Shown: positions 7,202 to 16,203, counted from the stretch's first letter. The stretch: 64,000 nt of DNA from Vescimonas coprocola (GCF_018408575.1 NZ_AP023418.1:620001-684000); one strand, 5' to 3'. The notes: generated by a model from the letters alone, not told the origin. Numbers and translations: made by a program.

Positions 7202-10200
7202 ATGGGATTTGTGCATCTTCATGTGCATACGGAATACAGCCTGCTGGACGGGGCCTGCCGCATCCGGGACCTTCCGGCCCGCATCCGGGAAATGGGCCAG
7301 ACGGCGGTGGCCATCACCGACCACGGGGTCATGTATGGTGCCATCGACTTCTACCGGGCCTGCAAGGCGGAAGGCATCCATCCGATCATCGGGTGCGAGG
7401 TGTATGTGGCCCGCCGCACCCGGTTCGACAAAGTTCATGAATATGACGCCGAGTCCAGGCATCTGGTGCTGCTGTGCAAAAACGAGACGGGCTACCGGAA
7501 CCTGTCGTACATGGTGAGTCAGGCATTTGTGGAGGGCTTTTACATCAAGCCCCGCATCGATCTGGACCTGCTGCGCCAGCACAGCGAGGGGCTCATCGCC
7601 CTGTCGGCCTGTCTGGCCGGGGAGATCCCCAAGCGGCTGGTAAACGGCGACTACGACGGGGCCAAGGAGTACGCCCTGACCATGCAGGAGATATTCGGAG
7701 AGGATAACTTCTATCTGGAACTGCAGGACCACGGCATCCCCCAGCAGACGCTGGTGAACCGGGATCTGCTCCGCATCCATCAGGAGACGGGCATCCCACT
7801 GGTCTGCACCAACGATGCCCACTACCTGCGGCCGGAGGACGCCGAGAGCCACGATGTACTGCTGTGCATCCAGACGGGCAAGACCGTGGACGACGAGAAC
7901 CGGATGCGCTACGAGCCGAGAAACTTCTACCTCCGCTCCACGGAGGAGATGGAGGAGTTGTTCGGCGCCTATCCCGACGCCGTAGCCAACACCCAGCGCA
8001 TCGCTGACCGCTGCCGGATGGAGTTTACCTTCGGCAAGTATCACCTGCCGGAGTTCCAGCTGCCGCCGGGGGTAGATTCTCCCACCTATCTGCGGCAGCT
8101 GTGTGAAAAGGGGTTCACGGAGCGCTACGGCACGGAGCATGAGGAATACCGCCGCCAGCTGGACTACGAGCTGGACATGATCGGACGCATGGGCTTTACG
8201 GATTATTTCCTCATCGTGTCGGATTTCGTCCGATACGCCAAGGATGCCGGTATCCCTGTGGGACCGGGCCGAGGCTCGGCGGCGGGGAGCATGGTCTCCT
8301 ACTGTCTGTACATCACGGACATCGACCCCATGCAGTACCATTTGTATTTTGAGCGCTTCCTGAATCCGGAGCGGGTATCCATGCCGGATATCGATATGGA
8401 CTTCGGAGACACCCGCCGGGGCGAGGTGGTGGACTACGTCCGCCGCAAGTACGGCGACGACCATGTGGCCCAGATCGTCACCTTCGGCACCATGGCGGCC
8501 CGGGCCGCCATTCGGGATGTGGGCCGGGCGCTGAACATGACCTATGCCGAGGTGGATGTGGTGGCCAAGTTGGTGCCAACGGCCCTGCACATTACCCTGA
8601 AGGATGCGCTGAAGCTATCCAAGCAGCTCTCCGACCTCTATGAGACGGATGAACGGGTCCGCCGGCTTATCGACATGGCGCAGGCGCTGGAGGGGATGCC
8701 CCGCCACGCCTCCACCCACGCAGCCGGTGTGGTCATCACCAAGCGGCCGGTATATGAATATGTACCGCTGGCCCGAAATGACGAGTCTATCGTCTGCCAG
8801 TACACCATGGTGACGCTGGAGGAGCTGGGGCTGCTGAAAATGGATTTTCTGGGCCTGCGGAACCTGACGGTTTTGGACGACGCCGTGAAGATGGTGCAGA
8901 AGTACCGACCGGACTTCCGGCTGGCGGATATCCCCATGGACGATGCGGCGGTGTTCGAAATGCTGTCGCAGGGCAAGACCGGCGGCGTATTTCAGATGGA
9001 GTCCGCCGGCATGACCGGGGTGTGCGTGGGGCTGAAGCCCCAGAGCATCGAGGACATCACCGCCATCATCGCCCTGTACCGCCCCGGCCCCATGGAGTCC
9101 ATCCCCCGGTTCATCGCCTGCAAGCACGACCCCAAGCTGGTGGTGTACAAGCATCCCTCCCTCCAGCCCATCCTCTCCGGCACCTATGGGTGCATCGTCT
9201 ATCAGGAGCAGGTCATTCAGATCTTCCAGCAGCTAGCGGGCTATTCGCTGGGGCAGGCGGACATGGTGCGCCGGGCCATGTCCAAGAAGAAGGCCAAGGA
9301 TGTGGAGCGGGAGCGGGAGGCATTCCTCCACGGCGACCCCACCCGGAACATCCGGGGCTGTGTGGCCAACGGCATCCCGGAGGCAACGGCTCAGGCCATC
9401 TACGACGAGATCTACGACTTCGCCAACTACGCCTTCAACAAGGCCCACGCCGTCAGCTATGCGGTGGTAGCCTATCAGACGGCGTATTTCAAGCACTACT
9501 TCACACGGGAGTACATGGCGGCGCTGCTGACGTCGGTGCTGGATAACTCCGACAAGGTGGCTGAGTACATCGCTGAGTGCCGGGACTGCGGCATTGAGCT
9601 GCTGCCCCCGGACGTGAACCGCTCCAGCGACGGCTTCACCGTGGAGGATGGAGGCATCCGCTTCGGGCTGGTGGCCATCAAGAACATCGGCCGGGGCTTT
9701 ATCCAGACCATGATGCGGCGGCGGGAGCAGGACGGCCCCTTCCGGTCGTTTCAGGACTTCTGCCAGCGGATGTTCGACTGCACGGACATGAACAAGCGGG
9801 CAGTGGAGAATCTGATCCGCAGCGGCGCCTTCGACTCCATGAAGGTGCGGCGCTCCCAGCTGATCCAGGTCTTTGAAAAGGTGCTGGACAGCATTGCAGA
9901 GTCCCGGCGCAAGAACGTGGAGGGCCAGCTGGATCTGTTCGGTATGGCGGCGGGGGAGGACGCCCCGCCGGCGGAGACGCCCCTGCCGGACATCCCGGAG
10001 TTCACCGCTGCCGAGCGGATGTTCATGGAGAAGGAGACTACGGGCCTTTATCTCAGCGGCCACCCCATGGCGGATTACCGGGCAATGGCCCGGCAGGCGG
10101 GAGCGGTGCCTATCCACACCATTCTGGAGGACTTTTCCGCCGAGGACGGGCCTGTCCGGTTCGCCGACGGCCAGAGCATCACCATTGCGGGCATCGTCAC

Positions 10201-10690
10201 TGCCAGCCGCACCCGTACCACCCGCAACAACGCCCTCATGGCCTACGTGACGGTGGAGGATGAGGCGGCATCCATCGAGCTGCTGTGCTTCAGCCGCACC
10301 ATTGAGCGCTGCGGCAGCTATATGCAGGTGAACAGCCCGGTGCTGGTGCAGGGGAAGCTCTCCGTCCGGGACGAGAAACCGCCGCAGATCATGTGCGACA
10401 GCGTTTATCCCCTGAAGGAGGGGCTGCCGCCCCGGCGGGAGAACCGCCGTCCGGTACAGGAGAACGCCACCATTTATCTGCGGGTCCCCGGCATGGACAG
10501 CCCGGCGTTCCAGCATATCAAGCTGGTGATGACCATGTTCGAGGGGGACACGCCACTGAAGATCCGGCTGGCGGACAGCGGCAAGCTGTTGGGGGCCAAG
10601 TGCCTGAACCACCCGGCCTTCGTGCAGGAGTGCCGGGAGTGGCTGGGTCCGGAGAACGTGGTGGTGAAAACCGCCTTCACCGGAAAATGA
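7202..10690 (+). CDS. dnaE: DNA polymerase III alpha subunit (DnaE type)
   Basis: The 1162-residue protein begins with an intact PHP domain (HLHVHTEYSLLDGA at residues 4-17, later ITDHGVMYG). The PolIIIalpha palm shows GPGRGSAAGS and the catalytic aspartates in PDIDMDFGD (D396, D398, D400). A helix-hairpin-helix region follows, and an OB fold near residues 990-1070 (TIAGIVTASRTR). The length and domain order fit DnaE, not PolC. Start ATG 7202 follows GGAGG by 11 nt. It is the last gene before a strong terminator. In Firmicutes DnaE acts with PolC at the replication fork. Confidence 0.97.
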   Translation: MGFVHLHVHTEYSLLDGACRIRDLPARIREMGQTAVAITDHGVMYGAIDFYRACKAEGIHPIIGCEVYVARRTRFDKVHEYDAESRHLVLLCKNETGYRNLSYMVSQAFVEGFYIKPRIDLDLLRQHSEGLIALSACLAGEIPKRLVNGDYDGAKEYALTMQEIFGEDNFYLELQDHGIPQQTLVNRDLLRIHQETGIPLVCTNDAHYLRPEDAESHDVLLCIQTGKTVDDENRMRYEPRNFYLRSTEEMEELFGAYPDAVANTQRIADRCRMEFTFGKYHLPEFQLPPGVDSPTYLRQLCEKGFTERYGTEHEEYRRQLDYELDMIGRMGFTDYFLIVSDFVRYAKDAGIPVGPGRGSAAGSMVSYCLYITDIDPMQYHLYFERFLNPERVSMPDIDMDFGDTRRGEVVDYVRRKYGDDHVAQIVTFGTMAARAAIRDVGRALNMTYAEVDVVAKLVPTALHITLKDALKLSKQLSDLYETDERVRRLIDMAQALEGMPRHASTHAAGVVITKRPVYEYVPLARNDESIVCQYTMVTLEELGLLKMDFLGLRNLTVLDDAVKMVQKYRPDFRLADIPMDDAAVFEMLSQGKTGGVFQMESAGMTGVCVGLKPQSIEDITAIIALYRPGPMESIPRFIACKHDPKLVVYKHPSLQPILSGTYGCIVYQEQVIQIFQQLAGYSLGQADMVRRAMSKKKAKDVEREREAFLHGDPTRNIRGCVANGIPEATAQAIYDEIYDFANYAFNKAHAVSYAVVAYQTAYFKHYFTREYMAALLTSVLDNSDKVAEYIAECRDCGIELLPPDVNRSSDGFTVEDGGIRFGLVAIKNIGRGFIQTMMRRREQDGPFRSFQDFCQRMFDCTDMNKRAVENLIRSGAFDSMKVRRSQLIQVFEKVLDSIAESRRKNVEGQLDLFGMAAGEDAPPAETPLPDIPEFTAAERMFMEKETTGLYLSGHPMADYRAMARQAGAVPIHTILEDFSAEDGPVRFADGQSITIAGIVTASRTRTTRNNALMAYVTVEDEAASIELLCFSRTIERCGSYMQVNSPVLVQGKLSVRDEKPPQIMCDSVYPLKEGLPPRRENRRPVQENATIYLRVPGMDSPAFQHIKLVMTMFEGDTPLKIRLADSGKLLGAKCLNHPAFVQECREWLGPENVVVKTAFTGK

Positions 10691-10734
10691 GGCTCTTGCC
10701 GCCTGCGGGCAGCAGATGCCGCAAAGCGTGAGAC

Positions 10735-10770
10735 AAGGCCCCGGACACCCATGGGTGTCCGGGGCCTTTT
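10735..10770 (+). terminator. Terminator of the hprK-dnaE operon
   Basis: The arms AAGGCCCCGGACACCC (10735-10750) and GGGTGTCCGGGGCC (10753-10766) form a long GC-rich stem with a minimal loop, followed by TTTT. It is about 45 nt after the dnaE stop. Confidence 0.9.
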
Positions 10771-10843
10771 ATGCCGGATGGGTCTTGTCGTTGGGATGGA
10801 GCAGTGCGCTTACGGAAAATGGGGCAACGGAAAGGGGGAAGGA

Positions 10844-11680
10844 TCAGTGGCAGGCGCAGTAGCTGCGGGTGCTGGCGTAGTCCTTGGGCATCTCCACGGT
10901 GTTGGGCGGGAAGAACTCGTTGACCGGGAAGGCCACGCTGCGGAACAGGCCGCAGGGGTCCTCCTGATCGCCGCCGCTGCACTCCGTCTGGGGGATGCAG
11001 TAGTCATACACCGGGATCAGCAGCTGGGTGTCCCGCTCCAGCCGCACCAGAGAGAACTGTCCTAAGGTGACATAATACCGACGGCCGCCGTTGTCGTCAA
11101 AGAGCAGGGGTTGGTCGAAGCTCTGGGCGATGAAGGCGGGGATCTCCGTCAGGCCGCAGTCGCAGCGGCAGGGCTTGCAGCGGTCCTCGGCACGGGCGTC
11201 CAGCACGATGGGGTCCACCGCCTCCACCACCGCCGTGGGCAGGTTGCTGCGGCGGCAGCCGGGGATATCCAGATCGTCCAGCACCGTGTCGGAGGAGAAA
11301 ATCTTGGCGCTGCCCTCGCTGCCGAAGAGAATGACCCGCTTGTCAAAGACGCACAGGCCCTCCGCCTCGGTACAGCGGGGAGTGCCGGTGCCGACCTGGA
11401 GAGTGACCCGGTAGAAAAACCGCATATCGATGGAGTAGAACCCCCGGTTGAAGGTGACGGGCTCCACGTCGGTATAGACGTAGAGCAGCTCCGCCGTGCC
11501 GCCCCGCACCATCTGGCAGGCCGACAGCACCTCCTGAGCCGATGCCGTGGGGTAAAAGCGCAGATCCTCCACGCAGTCCTTGTCACGGCAGGAGTCGAAG
11601 ATCTTATGGGTATGGATGCAGACGGCCTCACGCACGCTGCTCAGATCGCAGACCGGGCCGGGCATACCGTTTTCAGGCAT
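10844..11680 (-). CDS. Conserved Clostridial protein of unknown function
   Basis: The 278-residue protein has segments VCIHTHKIFDSCRDKDCVED (residues 20-39) and VYTDVEPVTFNRGFYSIDMR (about residues 69-88). It also has FDKRVILFGSEGSAKIF, a cysteine cluster CKPCRCDC, and another group of cysteines at the C-terminus. I recall the same architecture as a widespread uncharacterised family in spore-forming Clostridia, sometimes annotated as spore-coat-like. That is not shown here. Start ATG 11680 follows TAGGAGG by 7 nt. It has no signal peptide or membrane segment and is transcribed alone, opposite to its neighbours. Confidence 0.8.
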   Translation of the reverse strand: MPENGMPGPVCDLSSVREAVCIHTHKIFDSCRDKDCVEDLRFYPTASAQEVLSACQMVRGGTAELLYVYTDVEPVTFNRGFYSIDMRFFYRVTLQVGTGTPRCTEAEGLCVFDKRVILFGSEGSAKIFSSDTVLDDLDIPGCRRSNLPTAVVEAVDPIVLDARAEDRCKPCRCDCGLTEIPAFIAQSFDQPLLFDDNGGRRYYVTLGQFSLVRLERDTQLLIPVYDYCIPQTECSGGDQEDPCGLFRSVAFPVNEFFPPNTVEMPKDYASTRSYCACH

Positions 11681-11786
11681 AGAAAAACCTCCTATTTAAG
11701 TACTCAAGGGCATCGCCCTTTCAATCCAGTCTATGCGTCCGGCCCGGCGGGGTGCGGGAAATGCAGGCGAGGAGGGGAAAAACCTC

Positions 11787-11815
11787 TGTACAAATCGGAA
11801 ATTTTTCATTATAAT
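11787..11815 (+). promoter_or_regulatory. Promoter of the DUF4364 gene
   Basis: A consensus TATAAT at 11810-11815 lies 35 nt before the ATG. The -35 candidate TGTACA (11787-11792) is weak but has a 17-nt spacer. Confidence 0.6.
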
Positions 11816-11850
11816 AGGGGTGTATAGAAAAGCCGAAAGGACGTGATCCA

Positions 11851-12378
11851 ATGGGAGTCGGATTTATCCGTGACAAGCTGGAGATCAAGTTTCTCATTTT
11901 GTACATTGCCGCCCGTGTGTCGGAGCCGCTGCCGCTGGAGGGGATGCAGGAGCTGACCATGTGCGACGACGGCATTGACTATTTCGATTTTTCGGAGTGT
12001 CTGAACGATCTGGTGCAGACGGAGCATCTGCGCCTGACGGAGGAGGGGCGGTACGCCATCACCCCCAAGGGGCTGAAAAACAGCGCCATCTGCGAGTCCA
12101 GCCTGCCCTATTCCGTGCGGCTGCGGACGGACAGGAACATCGAGGAATACAACAAGGAGCTGCTGCGGCAGGCGCAGGTGCAGGGGAAGGCCATCCCACG
12201 GGAAAACGGCACCTACACCGTGGAATTAAAGCTCAGCGACGATGTGGACAGCCTGATGCAGCTGGAGCTGATGGTGGCCACGGAGGAGATGGCCAAGGAT
12301 CTGGCGGAGCGGTTTCGCAAGGACCCGGAGCATCTCTATGCCCGTGTGCTGGAGGCCCTGTACGAGGAACAGAAGTGA
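11851..12378 (+). CDS. DUF4364 family protein
   Basis: The 175-residue soluble protein starts MGVGFIRDKLEIKFLILYIA. It continues with a winged-helix-like portion (YFDFSECLNDLVQTEHLRLT, then YAITPKGL), which is the DUF4364 pattern of Clostridia. These proteins resemble PadR/MarR-type winged helices and are presumed transcriptional regulators. No ligand is known. It is monocistronic between its own promoter and the terminator at 12384-12416. Confidence 0.85.
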   Translation: MGVGFIRDKLEIKFLILYIAARVSEPLPLEGMQELTMCDDGIDYFDFSECLNDLVQTEHLRLTEEGRYAITPKGLKNSAICESSLPYSVRLRTDRNIEEYNKELLRQAQVQGKAIPRENGTYTVELKLSDDVDSLMQLELMVATEEMAKDLAERFRKDPEHLYARVLEALYEEQK

Positions 12379-12383
12379 AATGA

Positions 12384-12416
12384 CGGAGGGCGGCGGGAGC
12401 CGTCCTCCGATTTTTT
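12384..12416 (+). terminator. Terminator after DUF4364 gene
   Basis: An 11-bp stem with one G-T pair (CGGAGGGCGGC with GCCGTCCTCCG) is followed by A and T6, a few nucleotides after the stop codon. Confidence 0.9.
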
Positions 12417-12420
12417 GGGC

Positions 12421-12449
12421 TTTACAAAATAGAAAATATGTTCTATAAT
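12421..12449 (+). promoter_or_regulatory. Promoter of the SLOG/DUF1273 gene
   Basis: TTTACA (12421-12426), a 17-nt spacer and TATAAT (12444-12449) lie 34 nt before the ATG, directly after the preceding terminator. Confidence 0.8.
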
Positions 12450-12483
12450 GAAATGGAAACCAAAGGGGGAAGGAGGGAGCGCT

Positions 12484-12987
12484 ATGCGAGCCAGACCGAT
12501 CAGCTGCTGTTTTTCCGGCCATCGGCCCGGTAAGCTGCCGTGGGGCGACGATGAGGGAGATCGCCGGTGTCTTGCGCTGAAGGAGCGGCTGTGGAACGCG
12601 ATGGAGGCGGCCTATGAGCGGGGCTATCGCCACTTCATCTGCGGCATGGCCCAAGGGTGCGACCTGTATTTCTGCGAGTTGGCGCTGGCGCTGCGGCAGC
12701 TGCACGGCGACGTGACGGTGGAGGCGGCCATCCCGTGTCCCTCGCAGGCGGAGGGGTGGCCGGCGGAGCAGCGGCTGCGGTGGCAGCGGCTGGTGGCGGC
12801 CTGCGACTATGAGACGATGGTGCAGCAGCAGTACAGCCCCGGCTGTATGCAGCGGCGCAACCGGTACATGGTGGATCACGCCTCGCTGCTGATCGCCGTA
12901 CACGACGGGCTTCCCGGCGGCACCCGGCGCACCATCGAATACGCCCTGCGGCGGGGCATCGGCATTGTGGATATCCCGGTGGGATAG
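12484..12987 (+). CDS. SLOG-family (DUF1273/YpsA-like) protein
   Basis: The 167-residue protein contains CCFSGHRPGKLPWG and HFICGMAQGCDLYFCELAL. It also has RRNRYMVDHASLLIAVHDG and GGTRRTIEYALRRGI. These are the conserved blocks of the YpsA/DUF1273 branch of the SLOG superfamily, a Rossmann-like fold that binds nucleotides or nucleotide-derived ligands. In B. subtilis YpsA affects cell division. No catalytic role is proven. ATG 12484 was chosen because GGAGGG lies 5 nt upstream and the promoter leaves a leader of only about 28 nt. Confidence 0.88.
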   Translation: MRARPISCCFSGHRPGKLPWGDDEGDRRCLALKERLWNAMEAAYERGYRHFICGMAQGCDLYFCELALALRQLHGDVTVEAAIPCPSQAEGWPAEQRLRWQRLVAACDYETMVQQQYSPGCMQRRNRYMVDHASLLIAVHDGLPGGTRRTIEYALRRGIGIVDIPVG

Positions 12988-12989
12988 GC

Positions 12990-13025
12990 AAAAGCGTGGG
13001 ACGCCGGAGGGCATCCCACGCTTTT
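12990..13025 (+). terminator. Terminator after SLOG gene
   Basis: A 12-bp stem AAAAGCGTGGGA / TCCCACGCTTTT (12990-13001 with 13014-13025) starts immediately past the TAG stop. Confidence 0.85.
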
Positions 13026-13056
13026 CTTGTATTGCGTTCTGTTGATCTATGCTCTG

Positions 13057-13596
13057 TCACTTGATGAGCTTCTGGATGGCCTTGCTGTCGGGGGTGCCGG
13101 CGGCGGCCAGCAGCTCGAAGAGGGTGGCCTCATAGGTGGTGAGGAGGATACCCTCCTATTTGGCCCGCTCCAGCGCCATCCGGTGGTCGGCGGGCTTGCG
13201 GCTGGAGAGGCAGTCGGTAACCAGATACGGCTGGTAGCCGTGGGCCTTCAGATCCATGGCGGTCTGGAGCACACAGATGTGGCTCTCGATGCCGCAGAGC
13301 AGCACATAGGGCTGCTGCTCCGGGGGCAGCAGCTTCTCCCGCAGCTGGGGATAAGCGCTGAAGGTGAGCTTTTCCAGATGCTCCGATGTGCCGGCGGCCT
13401 CCCGGATGGGGGCCACGGTATCACCCAGACCCTTGGTATACTGCTGCGTCAGGTACACGGGGACGCCCAGCACCCGCAGACCCTTCAGCAGCTTTACGGT
13501 GTTTTGGAGCAGCGTTTCGGGATCAGTCATGGCGGGCAGGATACGCTCCTGATAGTCCACGCAGACGACGGCGGTTTTTTCTCGGATGATTCGCAT
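13057..13596 (-). pseudogene. Isochorismatase-family hydrolase with in-frame TAG
   Basis: From ATG 13596 (ACAGGAGGTC upstream) the protein reads TAVVCVDYQERILPAM and QYTKGLGDT. It then has LLCGIESHICVLQTAMDLKA with the family cysteine, and LVTDCLSSR. This is a cysteine hydrolase of the isochorismatase/nicotinamidase superfamily. Codon 147 is TAG (13156-13158). Beyond it the same frame continues without another stop as EGILLTTYEATLFELLAAAG to a TGA at 13057, giving the usual length of about 179 residues. The homologous position is normally tyrosine, so a TAT/TAC to TAG change is likely. The truncated 146-residue product keeps the catalytic residues and may or may not fold. TAG is used as an ordinary stop by the ROK and SLOG genes nearby. 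Confidence 0.85.
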
Positions 13597-13627
13597 AACA
13601 GACCTCCTGTTGACTTCTGTGGATAAC

Positions 13628-13663
13628 AAAAAGACCCGAAGCCTTACGGTTTCGGGTCTTTTT
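13628..13663 (-). terminator. Hairpin adjoining tRNA-Arg 3' fragment (site A)
   Basis: Stem AAAAAGACCCGAA / TTCGGGTCTTTTT directly abuts the tRNA-derived att core. It matches the position of the terminator of the intact tRNA-Arg at 38127-38162 and is the same sequence as at 31823-31858. It probably is the original chromosomal tRNA terminator, displaced when elements integrated. Confidence 0.7.
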
Positions 13664-13707
13664 GGCACGCCGTGAGGGATTCGAACCCCCGGCCTTCTGG
13701 TCCGTAG
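13663..13707 (-). repeat. att copy A (tRNA-Arg 3' fragment, 45 bp)
   Basis: These 45 bp are identical to the 3' part of the tRNA-Arg gene at 38162-38206 and to 31858-31902. They include the encoded CCA, T arm and part of the anticodon arm. Beyond 13707 the sequence diverges from the tRNA, so this is not a functional tRNA gene. It marks the left boundary of the element array. Confidence 0.92.
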
Positions 13708-13821
13708 GTTGTCTCAAGGGTAAATCGGAGTCGTTTCGGCTCCGATTTGCGCTTTTTACCACCGTTCGCTCGGCGGATTTTCCGTTGTTTCCATTCAGCC
13801 CTGCCCGCTTTTTTCGGATTC

Positions 13822-13839
13822 TGGGTCAAAACTGGGTCA
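13822..13839 (+). promoter_or_regulatory. Paired TGGGTCA repeats (left-end arm sites, A)
   Basis: TGGGTCA occurs at 13822-13828 and 13833-13839, spaced 11 nt start to start. The same pair with the same spacing follows site B at 32017-32034. The position suggests binding sites for the integrase N-terminal domain. Function is inferred. Confidence 0.55.
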
Positions 13840-13967
13840 GAGAAAATTTTGAAATTACAAAACAAAAGTTGTCAAGCGTTTGTCCAATATAATTTTTATC
13901 ACGTTGACACACGTGACTTAGAGTGTGGGTGTCGATTGTCCATACTACGTTTCAGAGCACCCTAAGA

Positions 13968-14828
13968 TCATACTTTTTGAGTTCGCTTTCCGGTGTTCTC
14001 AGAGCCGCGTACTTCCTCGTGGTAAAAATAATCCACAATGACCGGATGTCCCGGCTCTGCCCGGCCGTAGGGGAGTTCGTTGTCCACAAAGGGACAACCG
14101 CATTCTCTTGCAAGGTACTCCGCCTGTTCTTCCAGACCACGGAAGTAGCTTCTGTCTCCCTTGCTGTAGATGGTGTCGTACAGGGGGAACAGGTGGGGAT
14201 ATTTCTCCTGGATATAGTCTAAGATGTCTTTTTTGAAACCGCCCCGCAGATTCAAATTTTCCAGCCACACCAGGTCGCACTGATCCTTCACCCGGCGGAA
14301 GATGGCCTCGAAATCCGTGATACCGGGAAAAACCGGAGCGATAAAGCACACGGTGCGGATACCTGCGTCATAAACCTGTTTCATGGCATCCAGCCGCCGC
14401 TTGATGCTGACGGCATTGTCCATATCGTTTTTGAAATCCTCGTCCAGCGTATTGATCGACCAGGAAACCGTGACCTTTCCCATCTCTTTCAGAAGGTCGA
14501 TATCCCGTACTACCAGGTCAGACTTAGTGCAGATCAAAATCTCCGCGCCGCTGTCTTTCAGTTGCTCCAGCAGCTTGCGGGTATTTTCGAACTGTTCCTC
14601 CTGGGGCAGATAGCCATCGGTCACAGAACCGATGACTACGCGCTGTCCGGCGTATTTCCGGGGATTTTTGATGGCAGGCCAATGCTTCACATCCAGAAAA
14701 GTACCCCAAGGCTCAGTATGGCCGGTGAACCGCTTCATGAACGAAGCGTAGCAGTATTTGCAGCCATGGGTACAGCCTACATAAGGATTGACGGAATAGC
14801 CTCCCACCGGCAGGGTGGATTTTGTCAT
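13968..14828 (-). CDS. SPL-family radical SAM protein
   Basis: The 286-residue protein contains CTHGCKYCYASFMKRF, giving the CxxxCxxC [4Fe-4S]/SAM motif (with CYA tail) of the SplB/COG1533 group. Later blocks are VTDGYLPQEE, ICTKSDLVVRDIDLL and VSWSINTLDEDFKNDM. Known members include spore photoproduct lyase, but this subgroup has no assigned substrate. ATG 14828 has no good ribosome site. The frame stays open upstream (VETKNI) to a TGA without another ATG, so the N-terminus may have lost its original start. It lies in the decayed left part of element 1. Confidence 0.85.
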   Translation of the reverse strand: MTKSTLPVGGYSVNPYVGCTHGCKYCYASFMKRFTGHTEPWGTFLDVKHWPAIKNPRKYAGQRVVIGSVTDGYLPQEEQFENTRKLLEQLKDSGAEILICTKSDLVVRDIDLLKEMGKVTVSWSINTLDEDFKNDMDNAVSIKRRLDAMKQVYDAGIRTVCFIAPVFPGITDFEAIFRRVKDQCDLVWLENLNLRGGFKKDILDYIQEKYPHLFPLYDTIYSKGDRSYFRGLEEQAEYLARECGCPFVDNELPYGRAEPGHPVIVDYFYHEEVRGSENTGKRTQKV

Positions 14829-14969
14829 AATATTTTTGGTTTCTACATCCTGAAGGTTGGTCGGATATTTTTCGCGGACATTTCAGGGCATTTCCACACC
14901 TTTCCGCTCGGGAAATTTCACAGCGGTATCCTTTCCGGTACGGATAAATCCGCCGGATTTTTCCGCGTT

Positions 14970-14988
14970 TGGGTCACGGTTTGGGTCA
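14970..14988 (+). promoter_or_regulatory. Orphan pair of TGGGTCA repeats
   Basis: TGGGTCA is found at 14970-14976 and 14982-14988, with the 12-nt spacing seen at the right ends of the two intact elements (31766-31784, 38068-38086). No integrase or att core remains next to it, so it looks like a relic of a third element's right end. Confidence 0.5.
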
Positions 14989-15001
14989 GAGCAGAAAACT
15001 A

Positions 15002-15022
15002 GCGGCGCAGAAACTGCGCCGC
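15002..15022 (-). terminator. Terminator-like hairpin after DUF6076 fragment
   Basis: A perfect 9-bp stem (GCGGCGCAG / CTGCGCCGC, 3-nt loop) is followed on the minus strand by TAGTTTTC. It is 28 nt past the fragment's stop. Confidence 0.55.
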
Positions 15023-15049
15023 AGTAATCAAAGATTAAGCAGTAAATCG

Positions 15050-15345
15050 TCAAATTCGCAGTTCCTTCTGATAGTCCGCCAGTTCCATTTCACTGTTCTC
15101 TGCCTTCTGCCGTAATTCTACAGTATACCGAGACCACTGCTCAAATTGAGCGGTGGTCATTTTCCGCTTCAGGTAGCGGGCGAAATGCGTTTTGTCCGCG
15201 CGATTATACGCGAGCCAGATGGATTCATTTTTGCATTTGTCGTCGTACCGTTTGTGGGAACCGATCTCGCGGCAGTGCTGTTCGCCGTACTTCACGGGAC
15301 GCTCACAGTACTCCGCGCTCACGCGCCCGGTCTGTGGACCCAGCG
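15050..15345 (-). pseudogene. DUF6076 protein, C-terminal fragment
   Basis: The frame from about 15345 to TGA 15050 reads QTGRVSAEYCERPVKYGEQH and CREIG. These blocks match the intact gene at 27923-28882 almost residue for residue. The N-terminal part and the first half of the zinc-finger-like CxxC are missing. Upstream the frame runs into unrelated sequence (antisense of the relaxase debris), so the join near 15345 is a recombination scar. Probably not expressed as a functional protein. Confidence 0.8.
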
Positions 15346-15367
15346 ATCGCGTATGCTCCGTGCTGAA

Positions 15368-16105
15368 TCTATGGTAGCGTGGTAAATGACGGTCTGCAAA
15401 AGCTTTGTGTGTATACAGACGAACTGATAGTCGTTCGGAAAGATGTTGCCGACAAAGACGTGAACAAAGCGGCATGGGAGGCCATGCGCAGAATCATTGG
15501 CCAGCTAGAGTATTGAAAATCCATCGGAGTTGTTCATCAGAAACTGTTGGAGTTTGCGATGGAACTGCGTACGGTCAATGGCAAAAAGCAATATGGGTAC
15601 CTCAAAAAGCCGCTGAAAGATATGCTGGATTTCATCGTGGATGAACTTGAAAAGATGCCGGAGGTAGCAACGTATTATTCCATCTGGAATGACCTGCGTG
15701 ATACGCTAGAAAGTTACTACAAAAGCAGGTCCGGACAAGCACAATCCGCTTTCGCAGCAGAAAGAATTTCGCGCAATCAAGAACGTCATTATTCAAGAAG
15801 CGGCGCATTTGCGCTTTCAGCTCGAAGATTCTTTTGCACAGACTTCTACAAATCCGACACTTGCAGGTGAAAATACTCTATCCGCAGCTTCTCACCAAGT
15901 GCGTCTTCCATCCGAATATCTTTTGAGTTCAAGCGTCAAATTGTTTCACCAGATGAGGCAAGTTTTCCACGACACCGCCGCGCCACCCAGCAACCCGATG
16001 GGCATCTGCGTGGACTCCAAACGCCGTAAAAATCTCATGCAGAAGCGGGTGGCGATAGGACATAAGCAGGATGCCCATGGGCAGTCGCAGAGCAGTTTTG
16101 GGTAA
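15368..16105 (+). pseudogene. Relaxase (MobP-type) C-terminal remnant, frameshifted
   Basis: Three open stretches share one strand. A first piece (15368-15516) ends GQLEY and TGA, and I cannot assign it. A second in the same frame gives ELRTVNGKKQYGYLKKPLKD and EVATYYSIWNDLRDTLESYY. A third, one frame over from about 15740, gives PLSQQKEFRAIKNVIIQEA. The last two match the C-terminal region of MobP3-like relaxases of Clostridial mobilizable elements. The catalytic N-terminal domain is absent. At least one stop and one frameshift interrupt it, so it is a dead fragment showing that element 1 was once mobilizable. Confidence 0.6.
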
Positions 16106-16203
16106 TTTGTCGTACAAATTGCACTTTTAACAGAAAAGAAAGGGAGGTAAACAGAGTGTTTTTTTGCATGTATCCAAAGATGTTATTGAAGCACTTGTTT
16201 GTG

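Noticed and set aside
13156-13158. Programmed TAG read-through or an altered genetic code
   Set aside because: TAG ends the ROK and SLOG genes normally, and the second TAG-bearing gene (44813-45573) also has a frameshift. Mutation is simpler.
13663-13707. Second and third tRNA-Arg genes at sites A and B
   Set aside because: Only the 3' 45 bases are present and the acceptor 5' strand and D arm are missing. They are att copies.
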